This document shows positions 16,188-23,890 of a DNA stretch of 64,000 nt, in pieces. Each line of letters begins with the position of its first letter. Positions within the stretch are counted from its first letter, which is position 1. The stretch is taken from positions 1-64,000 of the forward strand of contig NZ_FNFB01000023.1 in the NCBI RefSeq assembly GCF_900100395.1, in the 5' to 3' direction. Under the pieces are notes generated by a model that did not search any database, was not told the DNA's origin, and saw only the letters and a list, made by a program, of their open reading frames with translations. The stretch is from Nonomuraea maritima (GTDB lineage: Bacteria; Actinomycetota; Actinomycetes; Streptosporangiales; Streptosporangiaceae). The position numbers and the translations under genes were made by a program.

Positions 16188-17516
16188 TCAGCCGTATCGG
16201 CCGTTACGGGTGGGACGCAGCGCGGCCGCCAGGTCGGCGCCGAAGGACGCGATCTCCTCAGGACGCAGCGACGAGATCGTCACGCGCAGCGCGGGAGGCG
16301 TGCCGATGCGGTTGCGGGCGCCGGGCGCGCAGGCCCAGCCGCGGGGGAGCAGCCGGGTGATCGCGGTGGTCTCGTCCGCGACGGGCACCCACACGTTGAT
16401 CCCGCTGCGCCCGTACGCGCGGATGCCGTGCTCGGCGAGCGCCTCGACCAGCCCGTCCCTGCGCCGCGCGTACGACGCCGCGACGGCCGCCGTGTCCACC
16501 GCCCCCGTACGCCACAGGTGGGCGACGGCGCGCTGCAGCAGCAGGCTCACCCACCCGGCGGACAGACGCTGGCGTCCGCGCAGCCGGCCGAGCGTGACCG
16601 GGTCGCCGGTGACCAGGGCCAGGCGCAGGTCAGGGCCGAGCGACTTGGCGGTGGAGCGGGTGAGGACCCACCGGCTCGTCACACCCGCCAGCGGGTGCAG
16701 GGGGAGGTCCACGAATCCGGAGCCGTGGTCGTCCTCGACGAGCAGCACCTCAGGGTGCGCCGCCAGCAGCTCCCGCAGCTCGGCGGCACGTGCCGCGGTG
16801 ACGGCGGCGCCGGTGGGGTTCTGGGCGCGCGCGGTGATCACCACGGCCCGCGCGCCCGCCCGCAGGGCCCGGTCGAGCTCGTCAGGCAACGGGCCCTCGT
16901 CGTCGAGCCGCATCGGCACGGGACGCAGGCCGAGCACGGTGACGAGATCGAGCAGCGCCGTCCAGCCCGGGTCCTCGACGGCGATCGGGTCGCCCGGCCG
17001 CAGGTGCGCGGTGAGCACCCGCTCGACCCCGTCGAGCGTGCCCGACGTGATCGCCAGCGGCCCCTCGGGGACACCGTCGGCCCGCAGCCTCGCCCCGGCC
17101 AGTGCGAGAAGCTCCGCGTCGTCGCCGGTGCCGTACATGGCGGGCCGTCGCTCGTGCGCCCGCGCGGCGGCGGCCAGCGCGTCGTGCAGGGGAGGGAGCA
17201 GCGCAGGGTCGGGGTTGCCTGTGGACAGGTCGCGCACGCCAGGCGGCACCTCGATGCGGATCTCGTCGCGGAAGGTGGTGGCCGGCCGCTGCCTGACACG
17301 GGTGCCGCGCCGCCCGGCCGTCTCCACGACGCCGCGCTCACGCAACAGCCGGTACGCGGCCGCGGCCGTGCCCGCGCTGACCCCCGCCTGTGCGGCCGCC
17401 TCGCGCACCGGCGGCAGGAGCGTTCCTGGCGCGAGCCGCCCGTCGGACACGGCGGCTTCGACCCCGGCCGCGATCTCGCTGGCCGTCCCGCCGACCATGG
17501 GATACATTTCTAGCAC
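16188..17516 (-). CDS. Second MocR-type regulator (GntR wHTH + aminotransferase domain)
   Basis: A 442-residue fusion like the one at 13485. The winged helix is near residues 10-75 (GTLLPPVREAAAQAGVSAGTAAAAYRLL) and the aminotransferase-like domain carries AQNPTGAAVT, VLLVEDDHGSGF and the PLP-binding Lys in RSTAKSLGPD. The start is uncertain among GTG 17516 and internal ATGs; there is no clear ribosome binding site, so it may be leaderless. It is divergent from the PaiB-like gene with a dyad at 17511-17534 between them, suggesting that it controls that gene. Confidence 0.88.
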   Translation of the reverse strand: MLEMYPMVGGTASEIAAGVEAAVSDGRLAPGTLLPPVREAAAQAGVSAGTAAAAYRLLRERGVVETAGRRGTRVRQRPATTFRDEIRIEVPPGVRDLSTGNPDPALLPPLHDALAAAARAHERRPAMYGTGDDAELLALAGARLRADGVPEGPLAITSGTLDGVERVLTAHLRPGDPIAVEDPGWTALLDLVTVLGLRPVPMRLDDEGPLPDELDRALRAGARAVVITARAQNPTGAAVTAARAAELRELLAAHPEVLLVEDDHGSGFVDLPLHPLAGVTSRWVLTRSTAKSLGPDLRLALVTGDPVTLGRLRGRQRLSAGWVSLLLQRAVAHLWRTGAVDTAAVAASYARRRDGLVEALAEHGIRAYGRSGINVWVPVADETTAITRLLPRGWACAPGARNRIGTPPALRVTISSLRPEEIASFGADLAAALRPTRNGRYG

Positions 17517-17534
17517 AAATTCTATTATGTACTA
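17511..17534. promoter_or_regulatory. Imperfect dyad in the MocR/PaiB divergent promoter
   Basis: TAGCACA (17511-17517) and TGTACTA (17528-17534) are inverted with one mismatch and a 10-base spacer, in an AT-rich patch that includes the start codon of one gene and lies just before the other. Plausible operator for the MocR-type protein. Confidence 0.4.
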
Positions 17535-17550
17535 ATACAAAGAGGTACAG

Positions 17551-18162
17551 GTGCTCATCCATCCTTGGGACGCCGCCCGCGACGACGCCGAATGGCAGGA
17601 CTGGCTGCGTACGCGTGACTTCGGCCAGATCGCGGCCAACGGCGTGGACGGCGCGGCCCCCGTGGTGGTGCCGACCCACTTCCGGTACGACGGCGACGAG
17701 GTCGTGCTCCACCTGGCCCGGCCGAACCCGATCTGGGCGGCCCTGGAGGCCAACCCGGCGGCGGTGGTGACCGTGCACGACGAGTACGCCTACATCCCCA
17801 GCGGCTGGCGCGGCGAGTCGCCGCAGACCGGCGTGCCGACCAGCTACTACGCAGCCGTGCAACTCGTCTGCCGGGCGGAGATCGTGGACGACCGGGAGGG
17901 CAAGGCCGACATCCTGCGCCGCCAGCTCGCCCACCACCAGCCCGACGGCGACCACGGCGAGATGGCCGCCGACGCGGGCCCGTACCACAAGAGGCTGTCG
18001 GCGATCCGCGCGCTGCGACTGCTGGTCACCGACGTAAGGGCCAAGTTCAAGTACGACGGCCAGCACCCCGCCGAGCTGCGCGAACGCGTGACGGCCGGGC
18101 TCGCGGGACGCGGCCTGCCGGGCGACGCGGCAGTCCTGCGCCGGCAGCGCGCGAGGACTTAG
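17551..18162 (+). CDS. PaiB-family FMN-binding protein
   Basis: A 203-residue split-barrel flavin-binding protein of the PaiB family. Typical features are the N-terminal IHPWDAARDD, FGQIAANGVDGAAPVVVPTHF, the central ARPNPIW and VHDEYAYIPSGW, and the C-terminal KRLSAIRALRL. PaiB proteins are described as negative regulators of sporulation and protease genes in Bacillus, but many homologues probably act as flavoenzymes. The GTG start has AAAGAGGT upstream. It is divergent from a MocR regulator, a common pairing. Confidence 0.85.
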   Translation: MLIHPWDAARDDAEWQDWLRTRDFGQIAANGVDGAAPVVVPTHFRYDGDEVVLHLARPNPIWAALEANPAAVVTVHDEYAYIPSGWRGESPQTGVPTSYYAAVQLVCRAEIVDDREGKADILRRQLAHHQPDGDHGEMAADAGPYHKRLSAIRALRLLVTDVRAKFKYDGQHPAELRERVTAGLAGRGLPGDAAVLRRQRART

Positions 18163-18171
18163 GGTGACCGC

Positions 18172-18636
18172 ATGCGCGACGGCCCGGACCTCACCAAGGT
18201 GCTCGACTGGGTCGAACGCGTGGCGGCGTTCGCCTCAGGAGAGTGGGGGCTCACTCCGGTCACCGGCCGTGTGCTGGCCTGGCTCATGGCCTGCGCACCA
18301 CCGGAGCAGAGCGCGGCGGAGATCGCCGGAGCCGTCGGCGCGAGCCGCGCGTCGCTCACCACGAGCCTGCGCCTGCTGACGTCGGCCCGGATCGTCGGCA
18401 GGGTCCACAGGCCCGGCGACCGCACGGTCTACTACCGCCTCGAGGACGACGCCTGGAGCACGATCATCGAGCGGCAGCTGACGGCGTTCACGGTGTTCGA
18501 CCGGCTGGCCGCCGAGGGGCTCCGGCTCGGCTGGGCCGACGACGAGCAGGCCGCGCGCATCCGCTCGGCCAGGGACTCCATCGCCGCGTTGCACCGCCGG
18601 CTCGACCCTCCCGCACAGCCTGTGGATAACCAGTAG
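18172..18636 (+). CDS. GbsR/MarR-type transcriptional regulator
   Basis: A 154-residue winged-helix protein. The HTH lies near residues 25-80 (TGRVLAWLMACAPPEQSAAEIAGAVGASRASLTTSLRLL), with the wing VGRVHRPGDRTVYYRL. A C-terminal amphipathic helical region would dimerise. The pattern resembles the GbsR subgroup of MarR-like repressors. It begins 9 bases after the PaiB-like gene and may share its transcript. Its target is not evident from the neighbours. Confidence 0.78.
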   Translation: MRDGPDLTKVLDWVERVAAFASGEWGLTPVTGRVLAWLMACAPPEQSAAEIAGAVGASRASLTTSLRLLTSARIVGRVHRPGDRTVYYRLEDDAWSTIIERQLTAFTVFDRLAAEGLRLGWADDEQAARIRSARDSIAALHRRLDPPAQPVDNQ

Positions 18637-18962
18637 AACCTGTGGACAACCCGCCTTCTGGCCGGAGCGCCCTGTGACCGGTTCCCAAGCCCGCTCCAAG
18701 GGGGCGGCAAGCACCTCCACCGAACACCCCTGCAGACCCCCGTGCCGACCCGGCGTCCGCGCAGCTCAGCCAGGCTTCACGAAGCCCGTACCACACGTGT
18801 GCGACGCCGCTGTCGCCCGCCGATTCGGGCCTCGCGGACACTCCCGTTCCGGCCGTCCGGAACATCGTCCACAGGGCTGATCGAGCATGTGCACACACCT
18901 GTGGATGAACACTTCGGCGGCCGCTGGGGACAGGCGCCTGTCCCCAGCGGTCCAGGCGGGCG
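18637..18962. other. Gene-free region with DnaA-box-like sequences
   Basis: No gene seen between the GbsR-like stop and the SDR stop. Two exact DnaA boxes in the same orientation, TGTGGATAA and TGTGGACAA, flank the end of the regulator gene (18621-18629 and 18641-18649). Weaker ones are CGTCCACA at 18866-18873 and TGTGGATGA at 18900-18908. Confidence 0.55.
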
Positions 18963-19712
18963 TCAGACCGCCCAGCGACCGCCGTCCACATGCAGCGTCG
19001 CCCCGTGGACGTAGCTCGCCCGCGGCGAGGCCAGGAACACGATCGCCTCGGCGATCTCCCGCGGCGTCGCCGTGCGCCGCGCGGGCAGGGTGCTCGCGAG
19101 CGCCTCCAGGCCGTCACCCATGCCCGACGTTCCCTCGGTACGCGTCGGCCCTGGGCTCACCGCGTTCACCCGCACCCCGCTCGGCCCGAACTCCGCCGCC
19201 CACGACTTCGTCAGCAGCACGATCGCGGCCTTGCTCGACCCGTAAAGGCCGTAGCCCGCGTGACCGTGGTCGGCCACCATCGTGCTCACGTTCACGACCG
19301 CGCCCCTGCCGCGCTCGGCCATCGCCGGGACCAGCTCGGCGACCAGGAAGAACGGCGCCAGGACGTTGATGTCGTAGACATCGCGGAAGTCCTTCTCCTT
19401 CATCTCCGCCGTGGGCCCGTACGGGTAGATGCCGGCGTTGTTCACCAGCACGTCCACGTGGCCCGCCACCTCGGTCGCGGCCCGTCCGAGCGCGCGGGCG
19501 GACGCCTCGTCGCGCAGCGTCGCGGCCACGAAGTCGGCCCGTCCGCCCTTGGCGCGGATGTCCGCGGCGATCTCCTCGCCCTGCCGCGCGTCGCGGCCCG
19601 ACAGCACCACATGCGCGCCCTGCCGGGCCAGCAGGTACGCGGTCTCCCGCCCGATGCCCTTCGTTCCCCCGGTGACCAGTGCGCTCGTCCCGGCCAGCTC
19701 TGCTTCGATCAT
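18963..19712 (-). CDS. Short-chain dehydrogenase/reductase
   Basis: A 249-residue classical SDR. TGGTKGIG (residues ~14-21) binds the dinucleotide, with GRDA after the second strand (a small-basic pattern that tolerates NADPH). NNAG stabilises the core, and the catalytic Ser/Tyr/Lys are in VNVSTMVADHG and YGSSK. The C-terminal SPRASYVHGATLHVDGG matches 3-oxoacyl-ACP-reductase-like members. The substrate cannot be deduced. Monocistronic by context. Confidence 0.88.
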   Translation of the reverse strand: MIEAELAGTSALVTGGTKGIGRETAYLLARQGAHVVLSGRDARQGEEIAADIRAKGGRADFVAATLRDEASARALGRAATEVAGHVDVLVNNAGIYPYGPTAEMKEKDFRDVYDINVLAPFFLVAELVPAMAERGRGAVVNVSTMVADHGHAGYGLYGSSKAAIVLLTKSWAAEFGPSGVRVNAVSPGPTRTEGTSGMGDGLEALASTLPARRTATPREIAEAIVFLASPRASYVHGATLHVDGGRWAV

Positions 19713-19899
19713 CGTTTCCTCTCCCTACGAGTTCGTGCAGGGGGAGTAAGCGTCGCCACCAGGGAAAACATCCGGCTTCCCGATAGCTCTGCCCTATGGC
19801 CGCGATCGCCAAAACCGAGGACGGAAAACCGGTGGAAAGGGCGCGGTAACGCTGATAAGGTGCCGGGAACCGTGACAGACTGCGAGGAGGTGAGCCCAC

Positions 19900-19959
19900 A
19901 TGAACGCTGTATCGATGTGGGTGCTCCCCATCATCGTCACGGTCGGGCGGCTGCCCTAA
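19900..19959 (+). CDS. Possible 19-residue leader peptide
   Basis: ATG at 19900 is preceded by GAGGAGGTG 8-10 bases upstream, a better site than most genes here have, and encodes MNAVSMWVLPIIVTVGRLP before a TAA. It ends 48 bases before the GNAT gene at 20008. The peptide is hydrophobic and has no run of one amino acid that would suggest classical attenuation. It may be a leader peptide, a small membrane peptide, or chance. Confidence 0.35.
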   Translation: MNAVSMWVLPIIVTVGRLP

Positions 19960-20007
19960 CGGTCGCCGGGAGCGCCTTCACCAGGCAATCCCGAAAGGCG
20001 ACAACCA

Positions 20008-20751
20008 ATGAAATCTGGCCATGTGGTCACGCGGGTCGCGGAACAGCAGTGGCACGCCATGGAGGGCGACCGGGTGGTCGGCCGCGGCGACACGTCCCGC
20101 AGAACCGACGGACGCACCTTCCTCAGCGTCGACGCCTGGCACGGCACGGTCTTCGACCGGCTCGCCGAGGCCATGCTGGCGGACCTGCCGAAGCCGCTGT
20201 ACACGCTGGTCGACGAGACCGACCTCGACCTGACGTCCCGCTGGCAGCGCGCCGGCTTCACGACCTGGCGCCGCGAGTGGGAGTACGTCGTCCCCACCAC
20301 GTCCGTCCCCGTGCCGCCACCGCCCGGCGTGACGATGCTGACCTTCGGCGAGGCGGAGCACGACCCGCTGCGCGAGCTCGACCTGGTGATCCGCGCCGAG
20401 GTCGAGGCCGGTCCCGGGTGGCACGAGATGCCGGCGGAGGTGCTGCCCGGCCCCGTCCCGCTCGACCCGTCGAAGTACGCGGTGGCGGCCCAGGGCGACG
20501 CGTACCTGGGGCTGGTCCGGCTCGGACCGGTGCCCCGGCGGCCCAGGATCGGCCTGGTCGCCGTCCGCTCCGACGCGCGGCGCCGGGGGATCGCTCGGGC
20601 GCTGCTCACCCACGTGCTGGCCGCCCTGCACCGCGACGGCGTCGAGTCGGCGTCGGCCGAGGTGAAGGAGTCGAACGAAGCGGCCCTGAGGCTGTTCGAG
20701 GGGCTGAGCGCGCGGCGCGCGAGCAGCAACCTGGAGCTGGTGCTGCGCTAG
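20008..20751 (+). CDS. GNAT-family N-acetyltransferase
   Basis: A 247-residue protein whose C-terminal half has the GNAT acetyl-CoA fold: IGLVAVRSDARRRGIARALLTHVLAAL contains the R/Q-x-x-G-x-G/A loop as ARRRGIA, followed by SAEVKESNEAALRLFEGL. The N-terminal 100 residues are likely a degenerate first GNAT domain or substrate cap. AAAGG lies upstream of the ATG. The acceptor is unknown. A small candidate leader frame precedes it. Confidence 0.82.
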   Translation: MKSGHVVTRVAEQQWHAMEGDRVVGRGDTSRRTDGRTFLSVDAWHGTVFDRLAEAMLADLPKPLYTLVDETDLDLTSRWQRAGFTTWRREWEYVVPTTSVPVPPPPGVTMLTFGEAEHDPLRELDLVIRAEVEAGPGWHEMPAEVLPGPVPLDPSKYAVAAQGDAYLGLVRLGPVPRRPRIGLVAVRSDARRRGIARALLTHVLAALHRDGVESASAEVKESNEAALRLFEGLSARRASSNLELVLR

Positions 20752-20792
20752 TCACCTCGACCACCCATTCCCCCCTTTAAGGAGTACGAAAT

Positions 20793-21017
20793 ATGGCCAG
20801 ATCATCTGGCGGCATAGAAGTCGAGGGCACCGTCACCGAGTGCCTGCGCAACGCCACCTTCAGAGTCGAGCTCGAGAACGGGCACAAGGTGCTGGCGCAC
20901 ATCAGCGGCAAGATCCGCAAGAACTACATCAAGATCCTCCCGTTCGACCGTGTGCTCGTGGAGCTCAGCCCGTATGACCTCAACCGAGGCCGCATCCTCT
21001 TCCGCTACCGCAACTAG
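20793..21017 (+). CDS. infA: Translation initiation factor IF-1 paralogue
   Basis: A 74-residue S1/OB-fold protein. IEVEGTVTECLRNATFRVELENGHKVLAHISGKI and LVELSPYDLNRGRILFRYRN are the signature halves of IF-1, which occupies the ribosomal A site during initiation. AAGGAG lies 8 bases before the ATG. Actinobacteria normally keep the main infA beside rpmJ in the ribosomal-protein cluster; that cluster is not here. The lone position and changes such as TECLRNATF and KNYIKILPF suggest an additional copy. Confidence 0.88.
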   Translation: MARSSGGIEVEGTVTECLRNATFRVELENGHKVLAHISGKIRKNYIKILPFDRVLVELSPYDLNRGRILFRYRN

Positions 21018-21053
21018 CAGCACCGACCGGGCCCCGTCCCGAGCCCGCCATGG

Positions 21054-21239
21054 TCAGCCGTCCCCCTTGTCACGCTGCTCGTAGATCGCAAGGGCGACGG
21101 CTCCCACCATGAACCCGATGCCGATCAGCGCAGTCGAGATCGAGAACCCCGGCGCCCCGAAGATCACCCCAAGAACGGCGGCGACAAGGGCAACAATGCC
21201 GGCTATCAACACATAGGTGAATAAATCCCGATCGGTCAC
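21054..21239 (-). CDS. Small two-helix membrane protein
   Basis: A 61-residue protein with two hydrophobic segments, FTYVLIAGIVALVAAVLGVIF and STALIGIGFMVGAVALAIY, separated by a short Gly/Pro turn, and a charged tail EQRDKGDG. The GTG start at 21239 has GAGGTGA upstream. Convergent with the infA-like gene. I do not recognise a family; function unknown. Confidence 0.6.
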   Translation of the reverse strand: MTDRDLFTYVLIAGIVALVAAVLGVIFGAPGFSISTALIGIGFMVGAVALAIYEQRDKGDG

Positions 21240-21489
21240 GAGTCACCTCAACCAAGGAAGATCACGGGTCCGCCAGGATAGCCAGGCACGCACCCTTTGT
21301 CCCCCGGCCGGCCACGGACGCTCGCCCCACCCGTCAGCCCAGCCGGGCGGGCGTACGGAACCCTCGCCGCACAGCCTTCGCCGCCACGCGCGCCCGCCAC
21401 GGCCCGCCCGGCCGGCGCCTTGACGAACCGCGGCAGCCCCGCGCCCGAGAGCCTCGCCCTCCTCGACGACGTGGTCCGTCACGGCCGGC

Positions 21490-21936
21490 TCACAGGGACA
21501 CTATCTCCAGCCTCCACATCCCTTCCCGGTGGAGGAACCTGATCCCCACCAGATGGGAGGCATCCTGTCTGGCAAGATCCACGCCACACCGGCCCGGCCG
21601 GCATTCCGGCACGTCGTACGGGTTGGTGCTCCATCCGTGCGACTCGAACACCGCGGAGATCTCTTCCTCGGAGACCACGTCTTCGACCTCGGCTTCGAGC
21701 CAGGCACCGCCATCAGCCGAGTCGCACCCGTCCATCTCGTACAACCGGACCTTCCCCAGCCGGCTGTCCCGCAGCACCGGACCGACGACGTCCTTCAACA
21801 CGTCGATCTCACGGCTCGTGACAGCCCAGCAGTCACCAGCACTCGCGCCGGTGCCCGCACAGGCCGTACCGCCAAGTAGGACCACCAGAGCCGCGACCAC
21901 CACGCCCCGGGCACTCCTCCGCGCCTTTCTGATCAT
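21490..21936 (-). CDS. Putative lipoprotein
   Basis: A 148-residue protein with a lipoprotein signal: basic RKARRSARG, hydrophobic VVVAALVVLLGG, then the lipobox-like GGTAC with Cys at residue 26. The mature part is small and acidic with four further Cys that could form two disulfides (in GDCWAV, DGCDSAD, PECRPG and GRCGV). No known domain is recognised. It stands alone, divergent from the ABC transporter genes. Confidence 0.7.
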   Translation of the reverse strand: MIRKARRSARGVVVAALVVLLGGTACAGTGASAGDCWAVTSREIDVLKDVVGPVLRDSRLGKVRLYEMDGCDSADGGAWLEAEVEDVVSEEEISAVFESHGWSTNPYDVPECRPGRCGVDLARQDASHLVGIRFLHREGMWRLEIVSL

Positions 21937-22055
21937 GAGAACGCATTGTCCGCCTGCGAAAAGACCGTCCGCAACGGATACCGTTCAGTGGCCGATGAGT
22001 GCTGGTGAAACCTGGTCGAGGGTGCTGTGAAACCAGGGGGGCGCAGAGTGGGGGC

Positions 22056-23054
22056 ATGAGCATCATAGAAGCGGCTCCCCGCGGGGACACCGACCTCGCC
22101 GTACGTACGGAAGGGCTGGTGAAGACGTTCGGCGAGCACCGCGCCGTCGACGGGATCGACCTGCGCATACGCCCGGGCGAGATCTTCGGGGTCCTCGGCC
22201 CGAACGGCGCAGGCAAGACCACCATGCTGCGGATGCTGGCCACCCTGTTGAAGATCGACGCCGGCCGGGCCGAGGTCTTCGGGGTCGACGTGGCGGGCAA
22301 CCCGCACGTGATCCGCCAGCTGGTCGGCGTCACCGGCCAGTACGCGTCCGTGGACGAAAGCCTCACCGCCCGCGAGAATCTCTGGCTCTTCGGCCGCCTC
22401 CAGGGCATCGCGTCGCCGCGCGCCCGGAGCATCGCCGCGGAGCTGCTCGGCCAGTTCGGGCTGGAGGAGGCGGCCGACAAACCGATCGCGCAGTTCTCCG
22501 GCGGCATGCGCCGTCGCCTCGACCTGGCGGCCAGCCTGATCACCAGACCGCCGCTGATCTTCCTGGACGAACCGACCACCGGCCTCGACCCGCGCACGCG
22601 CGGCCAGATGTGGGACACCATCCGCTACCTGGTCGCCGACGGCTGCACGGTGCTGCTGACCACGCAGTACCTGGACGAGGCCGACCAGCTCGCCGATCGC
22701 GTCGCCGTCATCGACCACGGCCGCAAGGTCGCCGAGGGCACCCCCGACGAGCTGAAGATCGCGGTCGGCAACTCCACGCTCCAGCTGCTGCTCGCCGACC
22801 CGGACGAGGTGTCCGCCGCCTCGGAGGTCGTACGGCGGGTGCTCGGCTCCGACCCGGTCCTCAGCCCCGAGCGAGGCCGCCTCAACGTCGCCCTCGACCA
22901 GGCCGACCTGGCCGCGGACGTACTGATCGCGCTACGTACCGCCGGGGTGTCGATCACCTCGGTGAGCGTGGCCAAGCCCAGCCTCGACGAGGTGTTCCTC
23001 GCCCTCACCGGCCACGGGACGGACGACGATTCCAGCACGGAGGAGAACCGTTGA
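22056..23054 (+). CDS. ABC-2 type exporter ATPase, DrrA family
   Basis: A 332-residue ABC ATPase. Walker A is GPNGAGKT (near residue 48), the signature is FSGGMRRRLDLA, Walker B LIFLDEPTTGLDP, and the switch segment LLTTQYLDEADQLADRV has Gln in the usual His position, as is typical of the daunorubicin-resistance (DrrA) group. The C-terminal ~90 residues are the DrrA-type regulatory extension. I start at the ATG giving MSIIEAAPRGDTDLAV. It overlaps the permease start by 4 bases, so ATPase and permease form one exporter. Substrate unknown. Confidence 0.93.
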   Translation: MSIIEAAPRGDTDLAVRTEGLVKTFGEHRAVDGIDLRIRPGEIFGVLGPNGAGKTTMLRMLATLLKIDAGRAEVFGVDVAGNPHVIRQLVGVTGQYASVDESLTARENLWLFGRLQGIASPRARSIAAELLGQFGLEEAADKPIAQFSGGMRRRLDLAASLITRPPLIFLDEPTTGLDPRTRGQMWDTIRYLVADGCTVLLTTQYLDEADQLADRVAVIDHGRKVAEGTPDELKIAVGNSTLQLLLADPDEVSAASEVVRRVLGSDPVLSPERGRLNVALDQADLAADVLIALRTAGVSITSVSVAKPSLDEVFLALTGHGTDDDSSTEENR

Positions 23055-23890
23055 GTAGCACCATGATCGCGCCCGGTCGCGAGGCGGTCCGGGCCGCCGA
23101 CCGCGTGGCGGCCGCCCGGCGGCACGTCTCCATGGGGGAGACGATCAGCCAGACGATGACGATGGCGTGGCGGACGCTCAAGAAGATGCGCCGCAACCCG
23201 GAGCAGTTCTTCGACGTGGCGCTGCAGCCCATCCTGTTCACCGCGATGTTCGCCTTCATCTTCGGTGGCGCCATCGCCGGTGACGTGCAGAGCTACCTGC
23301 CCCTGATGATCCCCGGCATCCTGGCCCAGACCGTGCTGACGACCTGCATGGCCACCGGCACCCAACTCCGCGAGGACATGGAGAAGGGCGTCTTCGACCG
23401 GTTCAAGTCGTTGCCGATCGCCCGGATCGCGCCGCTGGCCGGCCCGATGGTGGCCGACCTGCTGCGCTACACGATCGCGGCCACCCTGACCTTCGCCATG
23501 GGCCTGGTGATGGGCTACCGCCCGGGCGGGGGAGCGGTCGGCGTGCTGGCCGCGATCCTGCTGGCGATCTTCACGGGCTGGTCGCTGGCGTGGATCTTCA
23601 CCTGGATCGGCACGATCGCCCGGAGCGCCCAGGCCGTCCAGGGCTTCTCCATGATGATCTTGTTCCCGCTGACGTTCCTCTCGAACGCGTTCGTACCCAT
23701 TGAGACCCTGCCCGGCTGGCTGGCCGCGTTCGTCCGGATCAATCCGGTCTCACACCTGGTCACGGCCGCCCGCGACCTCGCCAACAGCGCCCTTGTCAGC
23801 GGGGAGGTCGCCTGGACGATCCTCGCCTGCCTGATCGTCATCGCGATCTTCGCGCCGCTGTCGGTGCGCAGCTACAAGCGTCACATGTGA
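23051..23890 (+). CDS. ABC-2 type exporter permease, DrrB family
   Basis: A 279-residue membrane protein with six predicted transmembrane helices and the ABC-2 pattern, including MATGTQLREDMEKGVFDRFKSLPIAR in the cytoplasmic loop and FPLTFLSNAFVPIETLPGWL near the C-terminus. The start is TTG at 23051, overlapping the ATPase stop, with GGAGGAG 5 bases upstream. An ATG four codons later is an alternative. It partners the DrrA-like ATPase. Its 3' end overlaps the convergent regulator by 10 bases. Confidence 0.92.
   Translation: MSSTMIAPGREAVRAADRVAAARRHVSMGETISQTMTMAWRTLKKMRRNPEQFFDVALQPILFTAMFAFIFGGAIAGDVQSYLPLMIPGILAQTVLTTCMATGTQLREDMEKGVFDRFKSLPIARIAPLAGPMVADLLRYTIAATLTFAMGLVMGYRPGGGAVGVLAAILLAIFTGWSLAWIFTWIGTIARSAQAVQGFSMMILFPLTFLSNAFVPIETLPGWLAAFVRINPVSHLVTAARDLANSALVSGEVAWTILACLIVIAIFAPLSVRSYKRHM

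Noticed and set aside
15387..17513. A 708-codon open frame on the plus strand
   Set aside because: It is antisense to the SCO6745-like and second MocR genes, is Arg/Gly/Asp-rich nonsense with no domain, and arises from high GC in the third codon position.
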